Shown: one piece after another, positions 6,215 to 14,076 of the stretch
Layout: each line of letters starts with the position of its first letter
Numbering within the stretch: position 1 is the stretch's first letter
NCBI GenBank assembly: GCA_047975025.1
Contig: JBKECY010000002.1
Coordinates: 1-14,116, forward strand
Length of the DNA stretch: 14,116 nucleotides
Direction: 5' to 3'
Origin: JBKECY01 sp047975025
GTDB lineage: Bacteria; Bacillota; Clostridia; Lachnospirales; Lachnospiraceae
Notes under the pieces: model-generated
What the model saw: only the letters and a program-made list of their open reading frames with translations
Told to the model about the DNA's origin: nothing
The model's database searches: none
Position numbers and translations under genes: made by a program

Positions 6215-7196
6215 AGAAACGGAAACAACAGCCGCGGCAGCTTCCGCCGAAGAAACGGATACGGCCTCCGAGCTTCCGGATGAAATCAGACTGGGCTACT
6301 GGGAATCTCCGAATGAGGAGTTACTGGTCAAGCAAAGTAAAGCACTCGAAGAAGCCTACCCTGATGTTAAAATCACATGGGTGCAGTTCGAAGCAGGCAC
6401 CGATATCCTGACGGCTATGCAGGGAGGGTCTATTGATATAGCGACAATCGGCACACCGCCGGGAACATTGGGGATTGCAAATGGTATCCCCTACAAGATC
6501 TTTTATCTGCACGATATTATTGATGAAAGTGAAGGGCTGATTATCAAAAACAGTACAGGAATTACAGACATTTCCGATATTAAAGGTACAACCATTGCAA
6601 CGACTTTTGGCTCCACCAGCCATTTCAGTCTGCTAAATGCATTAGAGCAAAACGGCATCAGCGAATCGGATGTGACCATTCTGGATATGAAACCGGCAGA
6701 TATCTATGCGGCTTGGGAACGCGGCGATATTGACGGTGCCTATATCTGGGAGTCTACCAAGACACAGCTTTTGGAAAGCGATGGCACAGAGCTGATTTCT
6801 TCCGGAGATGTAGCGGCAAAAGGAGCGCTTACAGGTGAATTTGGAATCGTCCACAATGACTTTTATGAGGCGTATCCGGATGTAATCAAGACGTATATTG
6901 ATCTGTTGGATCAGGCAAGTGACAGTTACAAAAACGATCAGGAGAACACAGCAAGCCTGATTTCCTCAGGTCTGGGGCTAAGTCAGGAAGAAACGCTAAA
7001 AGCCATGAACGAAATTATAGTGTTGTCCAAGGAAGACCAGAAAAGCGAAGAATATATTGGTACGACGGATCAGCCCGGCCAGCTTGCACAAATTTTGAAG
7101 AACACATCCGACTTTCTGGTATCGCAGGGCAGCATTAAGGAAGAAACCGATATTGCAGTATTTGAAGCGGCAATTTTAACTGAATTGTATGATTAG
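6108..7196 (+). CDS. ABC transporter substrate-binding lipoprotein, TauA-like
   Basis: This is the extracytoplasmic binding subunit of the importer. Residues 1-25 are a lipoprotein signal peptide (MKKRQILAKAVLAVVLTGVL) ending in lipobox LTAAC, with lipidated Cys26. A Ser/Thr/Ala/Glu-rich linker follows to about residue 52. The mature domain fits the TauA/SsuA/NMT1 group. DIATIGTPPG, TFGSTSHFSLLNAL and AAWERGDIDGAYIWES closely follow E. coli TauA from memory. The ATG at 6108 is chosen because AGGAGA lies 5 nt before it and it begins the signal peptide. An ATG at 6078 would add ten charged residues. It overlaps the permease frame by 107 nt. The ligand is probably a small anionic organic molecule such as a sulfonate. 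Taurine itself is possible but not demonstrable here. Confidence 0.88.
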   Translation: MKKRQILAKAVLAVVLTGVLGLTAACGQSADSTQSKETETTAAAASAEETDTASELPDEIRLGYWESPNEELLVKQSKALEEAYPDVKITWVQFEAGTDILTAMQGGSIDIATIGTPPGTLGIANGIPYKIFYLHDIIDESEGLIIKNSTGITDISDIKGTTIATTFGSTSHFSLLNALEQNGISESDVTILDMKPADIYAAWERGDIDGAYIWESTKTQLLESDGTELISSGDVAAKGALTGEFGIVHNDFYEAYPDVIKTYIDLLDQASDSYKNDQENTASLISSGLGLSQEETLKAMNEIIVLSKEDQKSEEYIGTTDQPGQLAQILKNTSDFLVSQGSIKEETDIAVFEAAILTELYD

Positions 7197-7214
7197 AATC
7201 AGAGGGTGAATGCT

Positions 7215-8009
7215 ATGCTGACATTGGAACATGTAGGATTGAGCTTTGCACAGAAAAATGATAGATTTCAGGTGCTAAAAGATGTAAACCTTAGAATTGA
7301 GAAGGCGGATTTCATCTGCCTTCTGGGGGCATCGGGCTGCGGCAAAACTTCTCTGCTGAATATTCTGGCAGGGTATCAAAAAGCCAGCGAAGGGAGCGTC
7401 CTCCTGGGAGACACTGCGCTAAAAGGCCCGGGACCGGAGATTGGCGTGGTATTCCAGCAGCCTAATCTGCTGCCCTGGCAGACTGTCCGTCAGAATGTGG
7501 AATTCGGTTTGAAATTGCAGCATCTGCCACGACAGGAGCGCAAGGATATCGTGGATTATTATCTGGATATTGTAGAGCTGACAGGATTTGAACACATGCT
7601 GCCGCATCAGCTCTCCGGGGGAATGAAGCAGCGTACGGCCATTGCACGTACACTGGCGGCAGATCCCAAAATCGTCCTGCTGGATGAGCCGTTCAGCGCA
7701 TTGGACGCATTGACGCGCGAGAAGCTGCAAAAGCATCTCTACACCATCTGGAAGAAGACACAAAAGTGCTTTTTGTTCATCACGCATGATGTGGAGGAAG
7801 CGTTGCTGTTAAGCAGCAGAATCCTGATTATGCACCCATCTCCGGGTACGATTGTCAGAGATTTCCAGAATCCATTGGATAAAAGCAGCAAGCAGTTCTT
7901 CGGAGAAAGCAGGCAGAGCAGCCGGTTCTGGGAGGTGCGTGACGAGATTATACGGGAGATCGATATTGAGGGGAGCAAGGGTGCGAACCGGGTTAAGGCA
8001 GTGAGTTAA
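7215..8009 (+). CDS. ABC transporter ATP-binding protein, TauB/SsuB-like
   Basis: This 264-residue ATPase energises the importer from the cytoplasmic face. It has Walker A GASGCGKTS (38-46), a Q-loop in VVFQQPNLLPW (78-88), the ABC signature LSGGM (133-137), Walker B IVLLDEP (153-159, Glu158), a D-loop in SALDALT and the switch His191 in ITHDVEEA. The C-terminal stretch FFGESRQSSRFWEVRDEIIR resembles the tail of TauB. A GTG at 7206 could add three residues. ATG 7215 is preferred because AGAGGG (7201-7206) lies 8 nt before it and would be part of the GTG itself. It starts 18 nt after the binding-protein stop. No convincing terminator was seen between its stop and the enolase promoter. Confidence 0.92.
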   Translation: MLTLEHVGLSFAQKNDRFQVLKDVNLRIEKADFICLLGASGCGKTSLLNILAGYQKASEGSVLLGDTALKGPGPEIGVVFQQPNLLPWQTVRQNVEFGLKLQHLPRQERKDIVDYYLDIVELTGFEHMLPHQLSGGMKQRTAIARTLAADPKIVLLDEPFSALDALTREKLQKHLYTIWKKTQKCFLFITHDVEEALLLSSRILIMHPSPGTIVRDFQNPLDKSSKQFFGESRQSSRFWEVRDEIIREIDIEGSKGANRVKAVS

Positions 8010-8088
8010 GTAAAAGAGAATAGGGACTGAGAGCAAGAGGCCGTCTCTGGTAAGTTGGGTAAAACGAGTGTGTTTCCTGAAGAAAGAA

Positions 8089-8117
8089 TTGCGCTTGTTC
8101 CTGAAAAATGATATAAT
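8089..8117 (+). promoter_or_regulatory. Enolase promoter
   Basis: TTGCGC (8089-8094) and consensus TATAAT (8112-8117) are spaced by 17 bp. Transcription would begin near 8124, giving a leader of about 70 nt. This supports enolase being a separate unit from the importer operon, although read-through from upstream is possible. Confidence 0.75.
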
Positions 8118-8123
8118 ATACCC

Positions 8124-8145
8124 GAAGTTAGCAACAGGTAACTTC
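8124..8145 (+). other. 5' leader hairpin of enolase mRNA
   Basis: GAAGTTA and TAACTTC form a perfect 7-bp stem with an 8-nt loop, right at the predicted transcript start. A 5'-terminal stem-loop commonly stabilises mRNA in Firmicutes. It could also be an operator dyad just downstream of the -10 box. Neither role is shown. Confidence 0.45.
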
Positions 8146-8194
8146 CAATACTGTTTTTCAAACTATTTTTTATAGAAAGAAGAGGCTACGAATT

Positions 8195-9490
8195 ATGAGA
8201 TATTTGGAAATCGAGAAAGTAATTGGACGGGAAATTATAGATTCCAGAGGTAATCCGACCGTAGAAGCGGAAGTACATCTGGCAGGGGGGGTTATCGGAC
8301 GCGGAGCATCCCCAAGTGGAGCCTCCACAGGTGTCTTCGAGGCATTGGAGCTTCGCGACGGTGACGCGAACCGTTTTGGCGGTAAAGGGGTGCAAAAAGC
8401 AGTCGATAACATTAATACGATTATTTCACCTGCATTACAAGGGGCTGATGCTTCTGATATTTACGCAGTAGATGCTATTATGATTAAGGAAGATGGGACA
8501 AAAGACAAGTCACGTCTGGGTGCCAATGCCATTTTGGCAGTGTCCATCGCGGCCTCCAAAGCAGCCGCTGCAGCACTTGATATTCCGCTATATCGTTTCT
8601 TAGGCGGCACGTATGGCAATACACTGCCAGTACCAATGATGAATATACTCAACGGCGGTGCACATGCAACGAATACAGTGGATGTACAGGAATTTATGAT
8701 TATGCCAATCGGCGCTACGACCTTCAAAGAAGGACTTCGCTGGTGTACGGAAGTGTTCCACACACTCGCCGGCCTGCTAAAGGCACAAGGGCTTGCAACC
8801 TCAGTAGGAGATGAAGGTGGATTTGCACCGGATTTGGGCAGCGACGCAGAGGTTATTGAGTATATCTTAGAAGCAATCAAGAAGTCAGGATACGAGCCGG
8901 GATTAGATTTTGTACTGGCAATCGACGCCGCTTCAAGTGAGTGGAAAGGCGATAAAATAGGAGAATATATCCTGCCTAAGAGCAAGAAAAAATTCACTTC
9001 AGCAGAATTAATTGCCTACTGGAAAGAGTTGATTGAGAAGTATCCGATTTATTCAATCGAAGATGCGTTGGATGAAGAGGACTGGGATGGCTGGCAGCAA
9101 ATGACGAGTGAACTTGGTTCCAAGGTACAGTTGGTGGGTGATGATTTGTTTGTTACTAATACACAGCGCCTGCAAAAAGGAATTGCACAGAAGAGTGGCA
9201 ATTCCATCTTGATCAAACTCAATCAGATTGGCTCCGTATCAGAAACAATAGAGGCAATCAAGATGGCACATAAAGCCGGTTATACCGCAATTTCTTCTCA
9301 TCGTTCCGGTGAAACAGAGGATACTACGATTGCAGATTTAGCGGTTGCACTTAACACAGGTCAGATCAAGACCGGAGCACCAAGCAGAAGTGAGCGTGTG
9401 GCTAAGTATAATCAGCTGCTGCGTATTGAAGAAGAGCTTGGAGCGAGAGCGGTGTACCCGGGAGTTGGGGCATTTAACAGAGAATCATAG
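8195..9490 (+). CDS. eno: Enolase (phosphopyruvate hydratase)
   Basis: This cytoplasmic glycolytic enzyme interconverts 2-phosphoglycerate and phosphoenolpyruvate with Mg2+. At 431 residues it has the normal bacterial length. The N-terminal domain begins IEKVIGREIIDSRGNPTVE. The loop GASTGVFEALELRDGD (43-58) covers the active site. Catalytic and metal residues are all present: Glu166 (VQEFM), Glu207 (VGDEGGF), metal ligands Asp244, Glu289 (SIEDAL) and Asp316 (VGDDL), catalytic Lys341 (IKLNQIG), His369-Arg370-Ser371 (SHRSGETED) and Lys392 (IKTGAP). AGAGG stands 9 nt before the ATG. It is not in a glycolytic cluster here. It has its own promoter and terminator, and nothing unusual was noted in the protein. 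Confidence 0.98.
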   Translation: MRYLEIEKVIGREIIDSRGNPTVEAEVHLAGGVIGRGASPSGASTGVFEALELRDGDANRFGGKGVQKAVDNINTIISPALQGADASDIYAVDAIMIKEDGTKDKSRLGANAILAVSIAASKAAAAALDIPLYRFLGGTYGNTLPVPMMNILNGGAHATNTVDVQEFMIMPIGATTFKEGLRWCTEVFHTLAGLLKAQGLATSVGDEGGFAPDLGSDAEVIEYILEAIKKSGYEPGLDFVLAIDAASSEWKGDKIGEYILPKSKKKFTSAELIAYWKELIEKYPIYSIEDALDEEDWDGWQQMTSELGSKVQLVGDDLFVTNTQRLQKGIAQKSGNSILIKLNQIGSVSETIEAIKMAHKAGYTAISSHRSGETEDTTIADLAVALNTGQIKTGAPSRSERVAKYNQLLRIEEELGARAVYPGVGAFNRES

Positions 9491-9504
9491 GAAGTAAGGA
9501 ATAT

Positions 9505-9551
9505 AAAGCAGGCACTGCGGTTTATGGATTAAGCTGTGGTGCTTGTTTTTT
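9505..9551 (+). terminator. Rho-independent terminator after enolase
   Basis: AAGCAGGCACTGC pairs imperfectly with GCTGTGGTGCTT, followed by GTTTTTT. It starts 14 bp after the enolase stop. The stem has mismatches, but the U-run is good. Confidence 0.65.
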
Positions 9552-9569
9552 GCGAAAAGGCCAGTCTAA

Positions 9570-9698
9570 GCATTGCAAATTGCCGACCAACTCGGCGTTA
9601 GTCTGGCAACTGTCAAACGCAGAATAAAGAGTTTAAAAGAAAGCGGGACAATCGAGAGAGTTGGTGGGGACAAGACTGGATATTGGAAAATAATATAG
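9570..9698 (+). pseudogene. Orphan C-terminal winged-helix fragment of an AlbA/Schlafen- or RecG-like ATP-binding protein
   Basis: A 42-codon open stretch with no usable start reads IADQLGVSLATVKRRIKSLK, then ESGTIERVGGDKTGYWKII and a TAG stop. This is the typical final winged helix-turn-helix of the putative DNA-binding/ATP-binding proteins with an AlbA_2 (Schlafen-like) or RecG-like domain. The expected 450 or so upstream residues are absent. An in-frame TAA stands immediately before, and the enolase terminator lies just upstream. It is best read as a decayed remnant of a longer gene deleted between enolase and the signalling operon. It is too short and lacks a ribosome site to be confidently functional. 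Confidence 0.65.
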
Positions 9699-9725
9699 AA
9701 TATGAATCAACAAAACGCTAGAAAA

Positions 9726-9744
9726 TGCTCCCGCGCTGGGAGCA
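9726..9744 (-). terminator. Bidirectional rho-independent terminator after the response regulator
   Basis: TGCTCCC and GGGAGCA form a perfect 7-bp stem with a 5-nt loop. On the minus strand it begins 4 nt after the regulator stop codon and is followed by TTTTC. On the plus strand it is followed by CTTTTT. It therefore could stop transcripts from both sides. Confidence 0.8.
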
Positions 9745-9748
9745 CTTT

Positions 9749-10837
9749 TTATAATGCATTTTTATAAGCCTGTTCTTTGTTTTCCAACGCTTTTTTATAG
9801 TGCACCATATCATTTAGATCCTGATAATTATCGAGAAGAAGTGTCCATGCCTCTTCATTTAACGGATCGGTTTCTAAAGCACGAATCAATTCATTAACAG
9901 AACGGTTTGTATCCTGGATAGATTTATAGTAAGTAGCCAGACGCACCCGTAATATGGCGTGGCGTATGTCGTAGCGATCTCGCATTAGATTGGCCCATGT
10001 GCACTTCACGTCTTCAAAATACCGTCCCCGGTATAAGTCAGCAGCATAGGAGAGATATTCCAGATTCGTTTCTGTAATCTGCGTACTTTCCTCTTCTGCC
10101 TGCATAAAAATGTCCAAATCACAGAGAGCATGTCCCAAATCTATTTTGTAATATCCACTCTCATGCAGCAGGGTAATAGCAGAACCTGCCTGTTCCAGAT
10201 ACTTGCGCAGATAGTAGTTGCAGGTATTCAAATTTGCAAGCGCCTTATCTTCCGGTAAATCTTCCCAAAGTGTTTCTAAGAGGGTATTACGGTAGATACC
10301 ATTAGGCCGGTTTTGTAAAAAAAGTGCGAAAAGCTCTTTGCTTTTAGCGGTTCGCCAAACAGGCATTGCGTTATTGGCTGTCCCTGTAATCTCCAGCTTG
10401 CCAAAAGCATGGACCATAGGTGAGGTCATCAGCTCCTGTATTCTTGAAGAAGGAAAGTTGATATTTTCGGTCGGCATTAATATAGAATTCAACTTATCAA
10501 TTGTTTTAGCAAAACGCTTTTTGGTAATTGGTTTAAGCAGATAATCTGTGGCATACAGCTCAAAGGCAGTTACAGCGTACTGATCATAGGCAGTTACAAA
10601 GACAATTTGTATAGCAGGATCATACTGTTTCAGATAGGTTGCAAGCTCAATTCCAGACATTTCAGGCATAGCGATATCCAAAAAGGCGACTTGTGGATGC
10701 AGCGTGTCAAGATTTTGTATAAGCTCTTTTGCGTTCGTGTACCTTCCAATAATTTCGTAGTTCTTGTACTCTGCCAGCAAGTACTCCATTTTTACGATTG
10801 CATGTGTCTCATCATCTACCAGTATAGTCTTAATCAT
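9749..10837 (-). CDS. Response regulator with receiver and SARP/BTAD output domains
   Basis: This 362-residue protein starts with a receiver domain (1 to about 115): acidic pair Asp8-Asp9, phosphoacceptor Asp54 in FLDIAMPEMSG, Thr82 and Lys102 in LLKPI. From about residue 145 to 230 a winged-helix output domain (VWRTAKSKELFALFLQNRP) begins. The rest is a helical bacterial transcriptional activator repeat (TPR-like, ending near LNEEAWTLLL and KKALENKEQAYKN). This matches the SAPR-family two-component regulators of COG3947. The start lies inside the end of the upstream kinase gene (8-nt overlap), behind GAGAGGACAG, so the two are translationally coupled and form a cognate pair. The target promoters are unknown. 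No promoter of its own was seen. Confidence 0.9.
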   Translation of the reverse strand: MIKTILVDDETHAIVKMEYLLAEYKNYEIIGRYTNAKELIQNLDTLHPQVAFLDIAMPEMSGIELATYLKQYDPAIQIVFVTAYDQYAVTAFELYATDYLLKPITKKRFAKTIDKLNSILMPTENINFPSSRIQELMTSPMVHAFGKLEITGTANNAMPVWRTAKSKELFALFLQNRPNGIYRNTLLETLWEDLPEDKALANLNTCNYYLRKYLEQAGSAITLLHESGYYKIDLGHALCDLDIFMQAEEESTQITETNLEYLSYAADLYRGRYFEDVKCTWANLMRDRYDIRHAILRVRLATYYKSIQDTNRSVNELIRALETDPLNEEAWTLLLDNYQDLNDMVHYKKALENKEQAYKNAL

Positions 10838-13800
10838 TTTTCTGTCCTCTCATTGCATCTTGTGCAGGTAGTTTCATAGTTACGATAGTGCCTTGAGGAG
10901 TTCTTCTTTCGAATTTCAAAGGCGTATTGTAGTGAAGTTTCATCCGATGATTTACATTTCTAAGTCCGATACCCATTTCCTCAGATGGTTCATCTGTGAG
11001 TATTTTATAGATTGCAAGTTCGCTGATACCTTTGCCGCTGTCTTCGATTTGTATGAAAATCTGCTCATCGCGTTCAAAAATATGTACCTTTACAGTAATA
11101 TCTGTGATACTGCCTAATAAACCATGCCGTATAGCATTTTCCACAATTGGCTGAATGGAAAGAGAAGGCAGTATAAAGTCATAGCTGATCTGGTTATCCA
11201 GTGTGAAGTGGAGACGATTTCCAAAGCGTTCTTCTTCGATTCGGATGTAGGCATGGACCATCTCCAATTCCTGAGAAATTGATACAAGGTCAGCCTGGAT
11301 CAGATTTTTATCAAAACAGCTTCGCAGATAAGTTCCCAAATCATCAATCAGTTCACTTGCTCTGACGCCATCTGTCAGAGCAATCGAGCTAATTGTATTA
11401 AATGCGTTGTATAAAAAATGAGGTCGAATCTGTGCCTGCAAAAACTGCAGTTCGTTGTCCATAGCCGATTTTACGGACTGCTGCAAGGTAATGAGTCCGA
11501 ATACTCTGGCTCTTAACTCAATCTTATCAGCGGGTTTAATGATGTAATCGTTTGCTCCGCATAAGAAACCTGTCAAGATATCTTCTTTTGTATTACGCGC
11601 TGTGAGCAAAAGAATTGGAAGTTCAAAATGGGTGTATCTTGTACGAATTTCCCGCGACAATTCAAATCCGCTGATAACAGGCATCATAACATCTAATATA
11701 ACTATATCATACGTATTCTGATTGAGTAATGCAAGCACAGTACTTCCCTCTGTGTAACAGTCGATATCGAAATTACAATCTTCAAAAATTTTCTTGATGA
11801 TACTAAGGTTTTCAGGATTATCATCAACGGCCAATATACGAGCGTAGTCCGGATGCTTGACCTCGAGAAATCCCTGCTCCACACTGCCATCCGAGATGGT
11901 TCTAACAGCAGCAGACTGACTCTTGGCATATTCCTCATACTCACAGGCATCGAGTTCAAATGCAATGCAGGTTCCCTTGCCTTTTTCCGACCATTTGACA
12001 AAAATAGTTCCGTTCATTTGCTCTATCAATTGCCGGCATACATAGAGTCCAAGACCCAATCCACTGGTATTCGTTCCATTGTCATCTAGCCGAACTGATT
12101 TTTTGAATATTTCTTCCGCTTCATCCGGATGTATACCTACTCCCGTATCTGTGACCGTAATCTGTACCTTATCCTTAATTCGTTCTCCGCTGATGGTTAC
12201 TAAACCCTGTGTTGTGAATTTTGTAGCATTTCCAATTAAATTATTCAAAACCTGCCATAGCCTGGATTCATCTGCATAGACCAGAGAGGCCTCTTGAGGC
12301 AGGTGATCCAGTATTGTAACATTATTATTATTGCTTGTATATCGATACATCTCTGTAATGGCGCTTAATTCAATGCGTAGATTTACCGGAGCTAAAACCA
12401 ATGTACCACTAGGAATTGTTTCGTTAAAACCGTAGAGATCATTTACAATACTACGCATACGTTTGGCCAAAGTAAGTGCCAGCGCCAGATCACTTTCCCC
12501 AGCCTTGCTTTGAGAAGCGGCGGTATCTTCCAGAATGTTGATCATACCATGCAGAGGAGTGCGTAGTTCGTGGGATGTAATGGAAAGCATCTCATTTTTC
12601 ATTTTATTAGATACAATCATTTGTTTGGCGAGTACTAAATTCCCACTATAAATACGGGAAACGTTAAAAGCGATGTGAAAAAGCTCTGCTACGGCGTGGA
12701 TGATGACAAAAATCATAAAGGAGCGGCTGTATGAATCGGCCGGTATGACACCATGCTTGTATAGAACCTGCAAAACCAGCAAAGAGATAAAGCATTCAAG
12801 TGATACAAGCTGAATTAGTGCAATATAACGTTTTTCGAAAACCCGCAGACATAGAAGTGCGAAGCAAAAAGCAAAGACCAATATCATATATAATTGGTTG
12901 ATTCGATGAAGCCAGGGGAGCCATTTCACAGGAGCAAAAAGAATGAGTGGAAGTATGGCACAGGCAGTATATTTAAGGAATTGATAGATATATAAAATGT
13001 AGCGTCCGGGATGCTGTCGGGGATTCAGATACAAAAGCTGGAATACGGACATAGCTGTAAGCAGCGCAATGGAGGCGCGGGTCAGTACAGAAAATATGTC
13101 AGAAGATACAGGATTAACCAGCAAAGTCTGGCTGACAGATACCAAATATAGTGTAAAACATAGTGTAAATGACAGAAGATAGAACGTGTGCCCCATCTGA
13201 ATACGCAAAAATAGAATAAGAATCAAAAATATAGCAACGAAGCTAAGACTCATAATTCCGATTGTTTCGGCGAATTGAAATTGCGAGGTCAGTCGATAAA
13301 TTTCCATCTGAGTACCAAAATAAACTGGGGTTAATATACCCCCCTCATAGTTTGTATAGTTTGAGGTTTGAATAATGATATCATGGGTTTTACGCATGGT
13401 GTCTAAGGGAAATATAAGATACTGATTGTCCTTAGCAGATTCAGCCCTGATATCAATGGTTGAGCTAAACCCTGTAGTGCTAAGCAGCGTACCATCAATA
13501 TAAATACGTGCCGCACTGCTAAGATCAGAAATCTTGATCGCAAAAATGGATTCTGTGCTGACAAAATCAAAAACTAATCTGTAAGTACCGTAGCCATAGG
13601 TATTAGGAGCCGGGCCGGGCACACGTACATAAGTAGGAATAGTATGTGTTGCAGTGCCAAGAAAAAAACTGGATGGAAACAAAAAATCATTTTCATAGTA
13701 TTCCCAGACTCCATTTAAGGCCTTGGCAGAGGAATTAAGTGATGCGAGATGGATCTGCCCATCCTTTGCCTGTGCACTGTATTGCGGCTTAATGACAGAA

Positions 13801-13910
13801 GCAAAGAAGCCCAATACAATAACTGCCGAAAGCAGGATAATAAAAGGATATAAGTACCTGTGTGGTTTCGGAATAGTAAGATGAAAACTTGTTGGGAGTC
13901 TTAGTTTCAT
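10830..13910 (-). CDS. 7TM hybrid sensor histidine kinase with two kinase modules
   Basis: This 1026-residue membrane sensor has the following order: a transmembrane helix (about 21-40); an extracellular beta-rich, galactose-binding-like domain (about 45-208, 7TMR-DISM extracellular type); about seven membrane helices (213-412); HisKA with His447 in SHELRTPLHG; HATPase (N-box Asn557/Asn561, DTGVGI at 588-593, GLGLGL at 617-622); a receiver (Asp696/697, phosphoacceptor Asp740, Thr770, Lys792); then a LytS-type His_kinase domain with His831 in IRPHFLYNAFNTISS; and a second HATPase (VENAIRHG with Asn925, DSGKGI, GIGLRN). All catalytic motifs look intact. AAGGAG stands before the ATG. It overlaps the response regulator by 8 nt. 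The signal may be a carbohydrate or other ligand by family analogy, but this is not shown by sequence. Confidence 0.92.
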   Translation of the reverse strand: MKLRLPTSFHLTIPKPHRYLYPFIILLSAVIVLGFFASVIKPQYSAQAKDGQIHLASLNSSAKALNGVWEYYENDFLFPSSFFLGTATHTIPTYVRVPGPAPNTYGYGTYRLVFDFVSTESIFAIKISDLSSAARIYIDGTLLSTTGFSSTIDIRAESAKDNQYLIFPLDTMRKTHDIIIQTSNYTNYEGGILTPVYFGTQMEIYRLTSQFQFAETIGIMSLSFVAIFLILILFLRIQMGHTFYLLSFTLCFTLYLVSVSQTLLVNPVSSDIFSVLTRASIALLTAMSVFQLLYLNPRQHPGRYILYIYQFLKYTACAILPLILFAPVKWLPWLHRINQLYMILVFAFCFALLCLRVFEKRYIALIQLVSLECFISLLVLQVLYKHGVIPADSYSRSFMIFVIIHAVAELFHIAFNVSRIYSGNLVLAKQMIVSNKMKNEMLSITSHELRTPLHGMINILEDTAASQSKAGESDLALALTLAKRMRSIVNDLYGFNETIPSGTLVLAPVNLRIELSAITEMYRYTSNNNNVTILDHLPQEASLVYADESRLWQVLNNLIGNATKFTTQGLVTISGERIKDKVQITVTDTGVGIHPDEAEEIFKKSVRLDDNGTNTSGLGLGLYVCRQLIEQMNGTIFVKWSEKGKGTCIAFELDACEYEEYAKSQSAAVRTISDGSVEQGFLEVKHPDYARILAVDDNPENLSIIKKIFEDCNFDIDCYTEGSTVLALLNQNTYDIVILDVMMPVISGFELSREIRTRYTHFELPILLLTARNTKEDILTGFLCGANDYIIKPADKIELRARVFGLITLQQSVKSAMDNELQFLQAQIRPHFLYNAFNTISSIALTDGVRASELIDDLGTYLRSCFDKNLIQADLVSISQELEMVHAYIRIEEERFGNRLHFTLDNQISYDFILPSLSIQPIVENAIRHGLLGSITDITVKVHIFERDEQIFIQIEDSGKGISELAIYKILTDEPSEEMGIGLRNVNHRMKLHYNTPLKFERRTPQGTIVTMKLPAQDAMRGQKND

Positions 13911-13954
13911 GCGCTTGCTCCTTGCTACATGTACATCAGAAAATTCTTATTGGT

Positions 13955-13984
13955 AGTATAACACACTAAACAATCAATAGTAAA
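13955..13984 (-). promoter_or_regulatory. Putative promoter of the kinase-regulator operon
   Basis: On the minus strand TTTACT (13984-13979) and TATACT (13960-13955) are spaced by 18 bp, about 45 bp upstream of the kinase start codon. The -10 box is good and the -35 box is moderate. The IS3-type element begins only about 15 bp further upstream. Confidence 0.55.
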
Positions 13985-13996
13985 TACACTAAACAA
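13963..13996. repeat. 11-bp direct repeat, two copies, over the kinase promoter
   Basis: ACACTAAACAA occurs exactly at 13963-13973 and again at 13986-13996, offset by 23 bp (about two helical turns). One copy lies in the promoter spacer and the other just upstream of the -35 box. The arrangement would suit a dimeric activator or repressor, possibly the SARP-type regulator of the same operon. SARP regulators often use direct repeats. Confidence 0.5.
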
Positions 13997-14032
13997 AATG
14001 GAGTGCCCCCCGATCTTTGTACCAGTGGAAGA

Positions 14033-14057
14033 GTTAGTTTTGATATGATAAACTAAC
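14033..14057 (+). other. Inverted repeat in the IS leader
   Basis: GTTAGTTT and AAACTAAC form a perfect 8-bp stem around a 9-nt loop, located 20 bp before the transposase start and just ahead of its AAGGAG ribosome site. Such leader hairpins in insertion sequences can block activation by outside transcription. A TATGAT hexamer in the loop could be a -10 box. Confidence 0.45.
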
Positions 14058-14076
14058 AAAAAGGAGCAGTACAAAA

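Noticed and set aside
7206..7208. GTG start for the ATP-binding protein
   Set aside because: The G of this codon is part of the AGAGGG ribosome site. The ATG at 7215 has normal spacing.
8030..8060. Possible terminator after the ATP-binding gene (GAGA/TCTC pairing)
   Set aside because: The stem is only 4 bp with no U-run.
8461..8997. Minus-strand open frame (178 codons) opposite enolase
   Set aside because: It is antisense to a fully intact enolase. The open frame follows from enolase codon use and has no independent support.
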